NCBI GenBank assembly: GCA_016706545.1
Contig: JADJJK010000004.1
Location: forward strand, 62,001-126,000
Origin: Myxococcales bacterium
Lineage (GTDB): Bacteria; Myxococcota_A; Polyangia; Haliangiales; Haliangiaceae
Direction of reading: 5' to 3'
Length of the DNA stretch: 64,000 bases
Shown here: piece after piece, positions 10,318 through 18,659 of the stretch
Layout of the letters: every line of letters starts with the position of its first letter
How positions within the stretch are numbered: position 1 is the first letter of the stretch
Translations under genes and position numbers: made by a program
Notes under the pieces: model-generated
Told to the model about the DNA's origin: nothing
Database searches by the model: none
The model's input: only the letters and a program-made list of their open reading frames with translations

Positions 10318-12504
10318 TCAAAGCAGCTCGAGCCCGGTGGCCTCGGCTTCGTGTCGGCTGGGGGCCACATAGACCAGCGGCCCTGGCGCCAGCGGCATGG
10401 CCCACGGGTACGGAAGCGCGGCCACCGCCCCACGCACCCGAGCCTCCAAGCACACGCGCGCCAGCTCTCCACCGTCGAGCGGCGGCGACGTCACCACGAG
10501 CACCGCGCTGCCAAGCCGGCGCACCAGGGCTTCGCCGAGCGACCGCGGCGTGGGCTCGCGCGTGGGGGTCCAGACGATCGCTGCGGCGTCGCGGCGCGGC
10601 GGCGCACCAGCGCCATCGACGAGCTCGCCGTGCTTGGCGTCGCGGCCATCGAGAAACCGACGCACCTCGCTGGCCAGCGCCAGCCGTGAGCCGCGCAGGC
10701 GAGCGGCACCACACTGCGCCAGCGCGCCCGCTCCCAGCGCCTCGCGCCAGCGGTCTTCCGCGCTCATCATGGCCGCGATTTCGGAAGGCGGGACCCGCGA
10801 TCGTCCCTGCAAGTGGGCCGCATAAAGGAGCTGCAGCACCGCCGCTGTCTCGGATGGAAGCTCAAGCCGTTCGAGGACTTGCACCATGGCGGCGGCGGGT
10901 GGCGGCGGCCCACGCCGGGCCGCTCCCGCGCTGGCCCATTCCAGCAGCGCGGTGCGCCAGTCGGCGAGCTGGCCCAGCGCGGCCGGCCGCGCTGGGGCGA
11001 GCGTTGGCGGGGCCGCGGTTGTCGTCCCGGTCGTCGTCGCGGTCGTCGCCGCGGGCGGGGCCGCGGTCGGCGTCGCCGCCGTTGTCGCCTCGGTTGTCGC
11101 CCCGGTTGTCGCCCCGGTTGTCGCCGCGGGCGCCAGCTGCCGAGGGCTCGCCCCTTGCGACACCGCCACCGGCGCGGGCGCAGCGGTAGTAACGGATCCA
11201 GGCTCGAGCTGCTGGTCTACCAGTTGCTCGTCCGCCGTGCGCGCCCGCCAGCTCGCCAGCCGGTCGAGCAACGCACCGGTCGCGCCGGCGGTCGCGGGCT
11301 CGTTCGGTGCGGCCTTGGGCCGATGCGGATCCTCTTCATCGGTCGCGCCGTCGCGCGTGTCGGCCCGCGCCGCCCGCAGCACCGTGGCGGCGCCAGCAAT
11401 GGAGCGCGGGTTGTCAGGCTGCTGCTGCGCCGACGCTGGATGCGGATCCGCCACGTTGTGGCCAAGCTTGCTGTCAAACACCTCGCGGGCCTCTGCCCGC
11501 CTGGGCTCCGCGGCGGCGCCGGGCGCGGCTCCAGCGGGCGACGCGGCCGGCACCGCGACGACCGACGACGAGGCACCTTCGGCGCGGGGCGCACCTGGCC
11601 ACTCCGTGAGCGGCAGGCCATCCAGCGCCAGCAGCGTCGGAGGTTGCCCGGCGGCCACCGCGACGATGGCCGGCGTTCGGCCGCCCAGCAGCGCCAGCGC
11701 CATCGGCGGCCCGCCAAACGCGTCGGTGCCGAGCGCGCGGATGGGGGTGCGGCCGTCGAGGTCGATGACGTAGACCTGTCCCGAGTCCGCGCCGGTACAC
11801 ACCACGACATCCAGCCGCGGGTGACCCGCCACTGCGGCGATGGGCTCGTCCAGCTCGTGTGCCCTGGGCTGGCCGCGGTTGATGAGCGGCAAGACCTCCA
11901 GGCGTTGCGGCTCGGCCAGCGTGGTCAGCCAGATCTGGCGCTCGGATCCGCCAACGGCCCGGAGCTGCGCTGGCCGCGGCAACTTGAGCCGTCGCTTGGC
12001 GACTCTCGCCACCGGGTCCCACAGCTCGATCACTCCCGGCAGCGCCACCACGAGCTGGTTGCCCAGCGGCCCCGCGGCGGACGGCACGCCGCGCGCCGCC
12101 ACCGGGTGCATGGTGACGTTGTCATCGGCGCGGGTGAGCACCGCGGAGCTGACGGCGCCGCACAAAAGGCCGTAGTTGCCGCTGACCGCCAGCAGGCGCA
12201 TGGCCACCTCCACACGCTTCTCCGCGCACACCCGGATCCCTGATTTTTCTGTGATATCCAACAGGTGTAGCTGGGTGTGGTCAGGGAGACGCGACACGAC
12301 GAGCAGCCGCGGCGTGGGGCCAAGCCAGCCCACGTCCACCCCTTCGGCTTCGACCTGGAGGCCAAGCTCGGCGACGAGCGCGCCAGAGGGCAGCTCGACC
12401 ACCACCACCCGCTCCGGCTCGACGATCGCGACCTGGGGGTGCTCGCCGATGGCGAGCTGCAATGGACAGTCGATGACGAAGGGCGAAGCGAGCGGGGGCG
12501 GCAC
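10318..12504 (-). CDS. fused paralogue of the two upstream unknown proteins
   Basis: 728 residues, GTG start at 12504. Residues 1-310 are propeller-like (QLVVALPGVIELWDPVARVA, GHPRLDVVVCTGADSGQVYV), 310-510 an Ala/Thr/Pro linker with repeated ATTGATTEATTAAT stretches (DNA around 11030-11130), and 515-728 a helical domain with RLELPSETAAVLQLLYAAHL and WREALGAGALAQC, then LGSAVLVVTSPPLDGGELAR. The N- and C-parts match the separate proteins at 7817 and 9148, which lie convergent and only 69 bp away. It is divergent from the Hsp70 operon at 12758, and both starts have a TANNNT box close by, hinting at coordinated use. No known enzyme motif is visible. Confidence 0.65.
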   Translation of the reverse strand: MPPPLASPFVIDCPLQLAIGEHPQVAIVEPERVVVVELPSGALVAELGLQVEAEGVDVGWLGPTPRLLVVSRLPDHTQLHLLDITEKSGIRVCAEKRVEVAMRLLAVSGNYGLLCGAVSSAVLTRADDNVTMHPVAARGVPSAAGPLGNQLVVALPGVIELWDPVARVAKRRLKLPRPAQLRAVGGSERQIWLTTLAEPQRLEVLPLINRGQPRAHELDEPIAAVAGHPRLDVVVCTGADSGQVYVIDLDGRTPIRALGTDAFGGPPMALALLGGRTPAIVAVAAGQPPTLLALDGLPLTEWPGAPRAEGASSSVVAVPAASPAGAAPGAAAEPRRAEAREVFDSKLGHNVADPHPASAQQQPDNPRSIAGAATVLRAARADTRDGATDEEDPHRPKAAPNEPATAGATGALLDRLASWRARTADEQLVDQQLEPGSVTTAAPAPVAVSQGASPRQLAPAATTGATTGATTEATTAATPTAAPPAATTATTTGTTTAAPPTLAPARPAALGQLADWRTALLEWASAGAARRGPPPPAAAMVQVLERLELPSETAAVLQLLYAAHLQGRSRVPPSEIAAMMSAEDRWREALGAGALAQCGAARLRGSRLALASEVRRFLDGRDAKHGELVDGAGAPPRRDAAAIVWTPTREPTPRSLGEALVRRLGSAVLVVTSPPLDGGELARVCLEARVRGAVAALPYPWAMPLAPGPLVYVAPSRHEAEATGLELL

Positions 12505-12513
12505 GTCCGCTTG

Positions 12514-12519
12514 ATTCTA
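12514..12519 (-). promoter_or_regulatory. -10-like TAGAAT box for the 728-residue protein
   Basis: On the minus strand TAGAAT lies 9 nt before the GTG at 12504, close to the consensus TATAAT. No distinct -35 is seen. The position predicts a leaderless or nearly leaderless mRNA. Confidence 0.45.
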
Positions 12520-12743
12520 TCTCGCAACCTCGAGTTCCACGGCGGCGCGCCCAAGTAGATCGTCGCCCCGCGCCGATCACGTGTGGAAGGGGGCGTAGCC
12601 ACCGTAGGCGCCCCTACCAGAACGCCCTTCGACCACCGCCCGAGGCCGGCCCCGACCGAGGGTTGCAGAAGCTCCGGCATCGTCAGCTCCTCGTGCGCCG
12701 CAGGGAGCCCCGCTCCACCGTCGCTCGCGGCCCCCCACCCTGC

Positions 12744-12749
12744 TACGAT
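12744..12749 (+). promoter_or_regulatory. -10-like TACGAT box for the long Hsp70 operon
   Basis: TACGAT lies 8 nt before the ATG at 12758. Together with the box at 12514-12519 it defines a 253-bp divergent promoter region (12505-12757), the rest of which shows no gene. Confidence 0.4.
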
Positions 12750-12757
12750 CCGTCCAC

Positions 12758-15250
12758 ATGGCGGACTCGTTGTTTGTAGGCATCGATCTGGGCACCACCA
12801 ACTCGGCCGCCGCCGTCTTCGATGGCGAGCGGGTCTCGGTGATCCGCAACGCGCACGGTGGCACGGTGACGCCCTCGGTCGTCCGCATCGATCGCCAGGG
12901 CCGCGTGACCGTGGGCACCCGCGCGCGCCGCTTCGTGGAGACCGATCCTGGCAACACCGCCACCGAGTTCAAGCGGCTGATGGGCACTGGCAAGAGCGTG
13001 GAGCTGGCGGGGCTGCACAAGAAGCCGGAGGAGCTGGCCGCCGAGATCCTCAAGGCGCTGCGGCAAGACATCACGGACTCGCTGGGCGTCGCGGTGGAGC
13101 GCGCGGTGATCTCGGTGCCGGCCCTGTTCGAGCTGCCGCAGAGCGCCGCCACCTCGGAGGCGGCGCGGCTCGCCGGGCTATCGCGCGTGGAGCTCTTGCA
13201 AGAGCCCATCGCCTCGGCGCTAGCGGCGGGCTGGCGCGCCGAGGACGATGGCACCGGGAGCTGGCTGGTGTTCGACCTGGGCGGCGGCACCTTCGATGCT
13301 TCGTTGCTCGAGACCCGAGACGGCCTCTTGCGCGTCATTGGCCACGACGGCGACAACTTCCTTGGCGGACGCGACTTTGACTGGGTGATCACCGAGCACC
13401 TGGCCCGCTCGTTGTCCACGCCGCTCTCGCGCAAGGATCCGGCGCACACCGCGGCGCTGCGCACGCTGCGCCTGGCCGCCGAGGACGCCAAGATCGAGCT
13501 GTCGCGCGCGCCGCGCGCCCAGCTCGCGCTGGCGCAGCCGCTGCTCGTGGACGGCAAGGAGGTGGAGGTGGATCTGGAGCTGACGCGCGACCTGGTGGAG
13601 CAGCTCACCCTGCCGCTGTGTGATCGCGCGGTCGAGGTGTGCCTGGGGCTCTTGCGCCAGCACGGCCTGGGGCCGGGGCAGCTCTCCAAGATCGTGCTGG
13701 TGGGCGGGCCGACGCTGATGCCCATGGTCCGGCAGCGGGTCGCCGCGCGGCTGGAGGCGGTGATCGCCGAGGGCCACGATCCCATGACCTTGGTGGCCCA
13801 GGGCGCGGCGCTGTACGCCGCGACGGCCAACCTCGACGGCCGGGCCGCGCCGGTGGTGCCGACGACGGGCCGCCAGGTCTGGCTGCAGTACCCGGCGGTG
13901 TCTGCAGATCTGACCCCGCACGTGGTCGGGCGCTTCCTGGGCTCCCAGGGTTCGGGGGCCGCTTCGGGCGCCGCTTCGGCCGCGACGCCGGCCGCCGCTT
14001 CGGCCGCGACGCCGGCCACCGTGCAGCTCGTGCGCAGCGACGGCGGCTGGTCGAGCCCCGCGGCGCAGGTGGCGCCCGATGGCAGCTTCGTCACGATGGT
14101 CAGCTTGTTGCCGCGGCGCACCTCGACCTTCACCATCGTCGCCAAGAGCAAGGACGGCGCCACGCTCGTGGTGACGCCGGCGCAGATCACGCTGGTGCAG
14201 GGGCTCACCATCGGCGATCCGCCGCTGTCGCGCACCGTAGGGGTGGCGCTGGCCAGCGGCTTTGTGCAGGTCTATCTCGAGCGCGGGACGCCCCTGCCCG
14301 CGCGTCGCACGTTCACCCATCGCACCGTGGAGACGGTGGCGCGAGGCAGCGTGGAGAGCCTGCTCCGCATCCCCATCGTGCAGGGCGAGATGTCGGAGGC
14401 GCACCTGTGCCGGCTCATCGGCACGCTGGACATCGGCGGCGCCGCGGTGCGGGACACCATCCCCACCGGATCGGCGGTGGAGGTGACCATCGAGCTCGAT
14501 CGCGGCGGACGCATGTCGGCGCGCGCGCTGGTGCCCGCCATCGATCAGGTGTTCGAGCAAGTGGTCCACCTGCTGGTGCCAGACGCCGAGCCAGCGGCGC
14601 TCGACTCCGCGCTGCGCGAGCTGCGCAACCAGCTCCAGCAAGCGCGCGGCGATGCGTTTCGGCATGGCCTCTTGCCCGTGCTCGAGAAGCTCGACCGCCT
14701 GGAGGAGCGCATCGCGGAGGCGGAGCGCGACATCGACGCGGCGCACGGCGGTGACGCCGACGCGGCGCAGCGGGCGCGGCGCGCGCTGCTCGACGTGGAC
14801 GGCGCGATGGCCGAGGCCGACCTGGCGCGCAAGTGGCCCGAGCTCGACGAGAAGGCGCGCCGCACCGCCATCGCCGCCAGCTCCCTGGTGGGGTTGCATG
14901 GCACCGACGCCGAGCGCAGCCTGCTGGGCGAGGTGATGGCCGCGGTGGAGCGCGCGCGCCAGGAGCGCGACGCGCCAGAGCTGGAGCGGCAGCTCGCGCT
15001 GCTGCAGCGCCTGGCCTCTGGCGCGTACCAGCGCACGGATGAAGCGTGGCAGTCGTACTTCGCCGACGCCGCCTCGGAGGTCTCGCGCGCCAGCGATCTG
15101 CCGCGCGCCAACAAGCTGGTGACGGAGGGCCAGACCGCGATGGGCCGCGGCGATTCCCAGGAGCTGCGCCGCATCGTCAAGGCGCTGTGGCAGCTCTTGC
15201 CGGAGGACTCCCAGTCGCGTAAGCGCGGCTTCGATTCGGGGGTGCGCTGA
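12758..15250 (+). CDS. Hsp70-like ATPase with divergent long C-terminus
   Basis: 830 residues. The actin/Hsp70 ATPase fold is clear: VGIDLGTTNSAAAVFDG, AVISVPALFELPQ, LLQEPIASALAAG, LVFDLGGGTFDASLL and KIVLVGGPTLMPM (about 312). After residue 380 an Ala/Ser/Gly linker with repeats of ASAATPA (13960-14020) leads to a divergent beta-sandwich region, then about 230 residues of helix (from VFEQVVHLLVPD) rich in Glu/Arg/Leu. The C-terminal half is not a recognisable DnaK substrate domain and lid. It is followed after 1 nt by a J-like gene and then a membrane protein, so it probably works with those. A stress-inducible housekeeping role is unlikely. Confidence 0.85.
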   Translation: MADSLFVGIDLGTTNSAAAVFDGERVSVIRNAHGGTVTPSVVRIDRQGRVTVGTRARRFVETDPGNTATEFKRLMGTGKSVELAGLHKKPEELAAEILKALRQDITDSLGVAVERAVISVPALFELPQSAATSEAARLAGLSRVELLQEPIASALAAGWRAEDDGTGSWLVFDLGGGTFDASLLETRDGLLRVIGHDGDNFLGGRDFDWVITEHLARSLSTPLSRKDPAHTAALRTLRLAAEDAKIELSRAPRAQLALAQPLLVDGKEVEVDLELTRDLVEQLTLPLCDRAVEVCLGLLRQHGLGPGQLSKIVLVGGPTLMPMVRQRVAARLEAVIAEGHDPMTLVAQGAALYAATANLDGRAAPVVPTTGRQVWLQYPAVSADLTPHVVGRFLGSQGSGAASGAASAATPAAASAATPATVQLVRSDGGWSSPAAQVAPDGSFVTMVSLLPRRTSTFTIVAKSKDGATLVVTPAQITLVQGLTIGDPPLSRTVGVALASGFVQVYLERGTPLPARRTFTHRTVETVARGSVESLLRIPIVQGEMSEAHLCRLIGTLDIGGAAVRDTIPTGSAVEVTIELDRGGRMSARALVPAIDQVFEQVVHLLVPDAEPAALDSALRELRNQLQQARGDAFRHGLLPVLEKLDRLEERIAEAERDIDAAHGGDADAAQRARRALLDVDGAMAEADLARKWPELDEKARRTAIAASSLVGLHGTDAERSLLGEVMAAVERARQERDAPELERQLALLQRLASGAYQRTDEAWQSYFADAASEVSRASDLPRANKLVTEGQTAMGRGDSQELRRIVKALWQLLPEDSQSRKRGFDSGVR

Positions 15251-15251
15251 C

Positions 15252-15605
15252 ATGACCGCCGAGATGATCATCGGCAACCCGTTCTTCGTGCTCGCCTGCT
15301 CGCCCGACGCCACGCGCCTGGAGCTGGAGCGCCAGGCCCAGCTCTGGCTCGGGATGCTCGAGCTTGGCCTGGCGGCGGCGCAGCAATACGCGACGCCGCT
15401 GGGGCCGCGGCCTCGCACCGCTGATGCGGTCCGCGGCGCGGTGGCCGCGCTGCGCGATCCGCAACGCAGGATGGCCGCGGAGCTGTGGGCGCGGCACGCC
15501 ACGCCGATCACCGAGACGCCAGCAGCACCTGCCCCCACGGAGGATCCCGTCGCCAGCCGGCGCGGGCTTCCGGGGGCGCGCGCGCGGCTGGGATGGGGAG
15601 GCTAG
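15252..15605 (+). CDS. small J-domain-like protein without HPD
   Basis: 117 residues. The pattern NPFFVLACSPDATRLELERQ, a long second helix (WLGMLELGLAAAQQYATPLG), then ADAVRGAVAALRDPQRRMAAELW resembles the four-helix J fold seen in short Hsp70-associated proteins, with the DPQRR element typical of the last helix. The HPD loop is absent. It begins 1 nt after the Hsp70 stop and ends 2 nt before the membrane-protein start, indicating translational coupling. Probably an adaptor for the 830-residue Hsp70; the fold assignment is by pattern only. Confidence 0.6.
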   Translation: MTAEMIIGNPFFVLACSPDATRLELERQAQLWLGMLELGLAAAQQYATPLGPRPRTADAVRGAVAALRDPQRRMAAELWARHATPITETPAAPAPTEDPVASRRGLPGARARLGWGG

Positions 15606-15607
15606 CG

Positions 15608-17278
15608 ATGGGTCTTCTGTTCGTGCTCCTGCAGCGCTTGCATCAGGCCGCCATCGGCGCGCGACGCCAGGCCCACACCGCCAGGTACCTGGGGTGGGCG
15701 ACCCTGTCCGGCCTGTCCATGGGGCTGGCGCTCGGCTGCTTGCTGCTCGCGGCCACGTCGCTGTGGGTGGCGGGCCTGTGGATGGTGGCGGTGATCTTGC
15801 TGGCGGTCTGCCTGGTGCCGACCACCGCGCCATGGCTCGTGCGCCACGTGCTGGTGCCGGGCGGGATGGTGCGCGCGGCGCACGTCGCGGGCCGCGCCTC
15901 GATGGTGGCCGGCGCCGATCCGGCGGCGTACGCGCTGGTGGTCTCGGCGTGGGCGGTGGCCGGCGCCCGGCGCGCGCCCAAGGGCGCCGCCGTGGCGTGG
16001 GTGCAGGCGCAGCGAGAGCAGCGCGGCGCCCTGGGCGACGCCGAGGTGGTGGCGACGGCGTTTCTGCTCGCCCGGCAAGACGCGCCGACGGCGCGTCAGC
16101 TCCTGCGCAGCGTGCCGGAGCTCGCGGAGGTTCACCCCGCCGTGCGCGAGCTGGCGGGCGAATGGCTGGCAGTGGACGCAGCAGAGCGAGGCGCCTGGCA
16201 CGAGCTGCTGCCGAGCGCTGCTGGCGCTGCGGCAACAACGCCGAGCTGGCCGGCCACCCCGCTGCGCTTCTTCCTCGAAGGAGTGGCCGCGCGGATGCTG
16301 GGCGACGACCGCGCGCCCAGCAGCGCTGGCCTGGCGGCGCGCTGGCTGCTGGCGCCGTATCGCCGCCAGACCTATGCGCTCTTGCGGGCCGCTGGCCAGC
16401 CGCCCCAGGTGGCGGCGGACCAGGCCGACAAGCCGCCGAGCGCGCACGCCGCGCCAGCCACCGTCTCCACGCCTGGCGCCCTCCAGCCGTCGCCGGTCAG
16501 CGAGCTGTGGACCGAGGCCGTGCGCCGGCACCTGCAGGTGCTCCTCGCTGTCCGCGCGGCTGGAGGCGCCGCCGAGGTCGGGGTGGGCAGCGACGGCGGC
16601 AGGGGCGCTGGCCCGGGCGCTGGCGCTGACGACGACGACACCAGCGACGCGACTCGCGGCGACGCCGCCGCGGACGGCGCGCTGGCCGAGCTGGTCGAGG
16701 CCTGGGATAGCGCGCTGGCCTCCGCCGCGGTGAAGGACTGGCTCGATCGTCGCGCGCAAGCGCTCGCGGCGCCAGGCGGCGCGGCCTCCCACGCGCTGGC
16801 CGAGCTGCAGGACGCGGTGGTGGCGGAGCTGCGCGATCACGTCGATCGCCACCGTCTGGCCGTGCCGCGCCTCCCCTCGTCCCGGTTTGGCCAGGCGCTG
16901 GCTGCGCGCCTCCGCCACGGCCGGCTCGACGCCCTGGAGCTGGCGTTCACCCGCTGGTCCGACCGGGTGGCGCACGGTGCCAAGCTCTCCGCCATCGACG
17001 AGTGGCGGGAGTTCCTGGCGGTGCGCAAGGCCTACCGCGATCTGGTGCGCTCCGGCGGGCAAGACCTGCGCCGGCTGGCGTTCCCGCGCGCGTTCGACGC
17101 CGCCAATCAGGCCGCGGTCGCGCTGTGGAACCAGCGCAGCGAGCATGTGCTCGCGCACGCGATCTTGAGCTGGCAGCTCGAGGAGGCGCGCGCCGTCGGC
17201 GACGTGGCCGCCATCGAGCTTGGCGCCAAGAACTGCGCGCTCAAGGTGCAGACGCGCACCGGCGTCGTCGCGCGCTGA
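15608..17278 (+). CDS. membrane-anchored helical protein of the Hsp70 operon
   Basis: 556 residues using the ATG at 15608; the frame is open further upstream, but the preceding Arg/His-rich residues look non-coding and this ATG is 2 nt after the previous stop. Two adjacent transmembrane segments lie near residues 28-72 (SGLSMGLALGCLLLAATSLW and MVAVILLAVCLVP). The rest is soluble, Ala-rich and helical, with a Gly/Asp linker near 325-355 and a conserved-looking end (DEWREFLAVRKAYRDLVRSG). I recognise no family. As third gene of the operon it may tether the Hsp70/J-like pair to the inner membrane. Confidence 0.6.
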   Translation: MGLLFVLLQRLHQAAIGARRQAHTARYLGWATLSGLSMGLALGCLLLAATSLWVAGLWMVAVILLAVCLVPTTAPWLVRHVLVPGGMVRAAHVAGRASMVAGADPAAYALVVSAWAVAGARRAPKGAAVAWVQAQREQRGALGDAEVVATAFLLARQDAPTARQLLRSVPELAEVHPAVRELAGEWLAVDAAERGAWHELLPSAAGAAATTPSWPATPLRFFLEGVAARMLGDDRAPSSAGLAARWLLAPYRRQTYALLRAAGQPPQVAADQADKPPSAHAAPATVSTPGALQPSPVSELWTEAVRRHLQVLLAVRAAGGAAEVGVGSDGGRGAGPGAGADDDDTSDATRGDAAADGALAELVEAWDSALASAAVKDWLDRRAQALAAPGGAASHALAELQDAVVAELRDHVDRHRLAVPRLPSSRFGQALAARLRHGRLDALELAFTRWSDRVAHGAKLSAIDEWREFLAVRKAYRDLVRSGGQDLRRLAFPRAFDAANQAAVALWNQRSEHVLAHAILSWQLEEARAVGDVAAIELGAKNCALKVQTRTGVVAR

Positions 17279-17348
17279 GGCGCGACGCCCGCCCGCCCGC
17301 CTCGCCAGCCCACCAGCACCCGTCGCCCTCGCCCGTTGCCATCGCCCG

Positions 17349-18659
17349 TCAGCGGCCCTGGGCGGTGAAGTCACAGCCGAGCTCCTCCGGCACCACGTGG
17401 CAGCGCAGGCACATGCGGCGATTGGCGCGGTCGAGCGCGCGGCACTGCGCGCTGCCGCGCCACGCCGGCGGGTGCGGGCTGACGCGCAGCCCTCCCGCGT
17501 CCGCGCTGTGGCAGCGCAGGCAGTCGTCCTCGCGGTGGCACGACGCACAGGCAGGCAGGTTGCGGGTCGCCTCCCGCGCGTGGCGATTCTCCGCGCGCCC
17601 GCGCTCGCTGGCCGCCCAGCCTGCCGGATGAAACGCGCCGGCGCCCTGCCCCGAGCTCCACTCGCTGGCCGCCCGCGTCCCCACCCCGGTTCGCTCGTGG
17701 CAACCCACGCAGAACGACTGCAGCCGGTGACACGTGCTGCACTCGGAAGCGGCGCGACGCGCCTCGCGCGCGTGGACCTGCAGGTAGTCATCCGGATGAA
17801 ACTCCATCGGACGCACGGCGCCGACGTGGCAGTCGCTGCAGTACGACTCGTCGTGGCAGGCGGCGCAGGTGCGGTCGATGCGGGTCGCGGCGGCGCGATG
17901 ATCGCTGGCGAAGCCCGGACCATGCGCGTCGCCCCACAGCGCGGAGCGCGGACGCAGCGCCACCTGCGCGGGTGCGCCGGCGAAGCCACCCAGGGTGACG
18001 TCGATCCGCCCGGCCGACGACGACAGGTGACACGCGGTGCAGCGCTCGACGCGCCGCCCGTCACGGTGGCAGCTCAGGCAGCTCTCCATCGACGGCAACC
18101 CCGGAGCGTCGCGACCGCTCGGCGGCGCGCCCGGCGCGCCAGAGGGCGCCGCGGCCTCGCCAGGCGCGGACGCATGGCAGCGCTCGCACGGCACCTGGGC
18201 GTGCGCCGCGTGACTGAGCTTGAGCGCCGGTGGGCGCGCGCTCACCCGCAAGAGCGGCGCGCCCACGGCGAACCCCGCGTGGCACTTGCCGCACGCGGCC
18301 GCGCTCGCCGCCTGCCGGTCCACCGGGTGGCACTGGCGACAGGCCGCTTCAGCGGGCAGCAGCGAGTCCACGGCGGACAGCGACGTGCGCGCGGTGACAT
18401 GGCAGCGCAGGCACTCGATGCCGCGCGCGCCGTGCTGCGCGTGAGAGAATCGCAGCGCCTGCGCCTGGCCCGGGTCCTGCGACGGATACAAAGGAGACGG
18501 CGCCGCGCCGCGCGCGGACGCGACGGTCGTGAAGGTCGCGACCGTCACGACGGTCACGAGCGCCGCCAAGGCCAGCACCAGCGCGGCCCTGCGCCTGGCC
18601 ACCGCGTTCGAGCGCCAGCCTGGCGCGCCCTTGCCGCCCACGCGCTGCGGCGCGCTCAT
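17349..18659 (-). CDS. 13-haem c-type cytochrome with N-terminal signal/anchor
   Basis: 436 residues starting at the ATG that overlaps the barrel gene's stop by 4 nt (ATGA); the frame is open further upstream but that part overlaps the barrel gene. A hydrophobic segment (residues about 25-48) is a signal peptide or membrane anchor. I count 13 CXXCH haem-binding motifs: CLRCH, CRQCH, CGKCH, CERCH, CLSCH, CTACH, CAACH, CSDCH, CSTCH, CVGCH, CASCH and CLRCH twice. The first is preceded by LRFSHAQHGARGIECLRCH, the spacing of cytochrome c7/c3-type modules. It should be a periplasmic or outer-membrane electron carrier, and last gene of the Kelch-barrel-cytochrome operon. Confidence 0.88.
   Translation of the reverse strand: MSAPQRVGGKGAPGWRSNAVARRRAALVLALAALVTVVTVATFTTVASARGAAPSPLYPSQDPGQAQALRFSHAQHGARGIECLRCHVTARTSLSAVDSLLPAEAACRQCHPVDRQAASAAACGKCHAGFAVGAPLLRVSARPPALKLSHAAHAQVPCERCHASAPGEAAAPSGAPGAPPSGRDAPGLPSMESCLSCHRDGRRVERCTACHLSSSAGRIDVTLGGFAGAPAQVALRPRSALWGDAHGPGFASDHRAAATRIDRTCAACHDESYCSDCHVGAVRPMEFHPDDYLQVHAREARRAASECSTCHRLQSFCVGCHERTGVGTRAASEWSSGQGAGAFHPAGWAASERGRAENRHAREATRNLPACASCHREDDCLRCHSADAGGLRVSPHPPAWRGSAQCRALDRANRRMCLRCHVVPEELGCDFTAQGR

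Noticed and set aside
13220..15538. 772-codon open frame antisense to the long Hsp70
   Set aside because: It lies wholly over a clear Hsp70 gene and its product is Arg/His/Ala shadow sequence without domains; long antisense frames are expected at this GC content.
15602..18064. 820-codon minus-strand frame over the membrane protein and cytochrome
   Set aside because: It spans two well-supported genes on opposite strands and shows only Arg/Ala/Gly-rich shadow composition.
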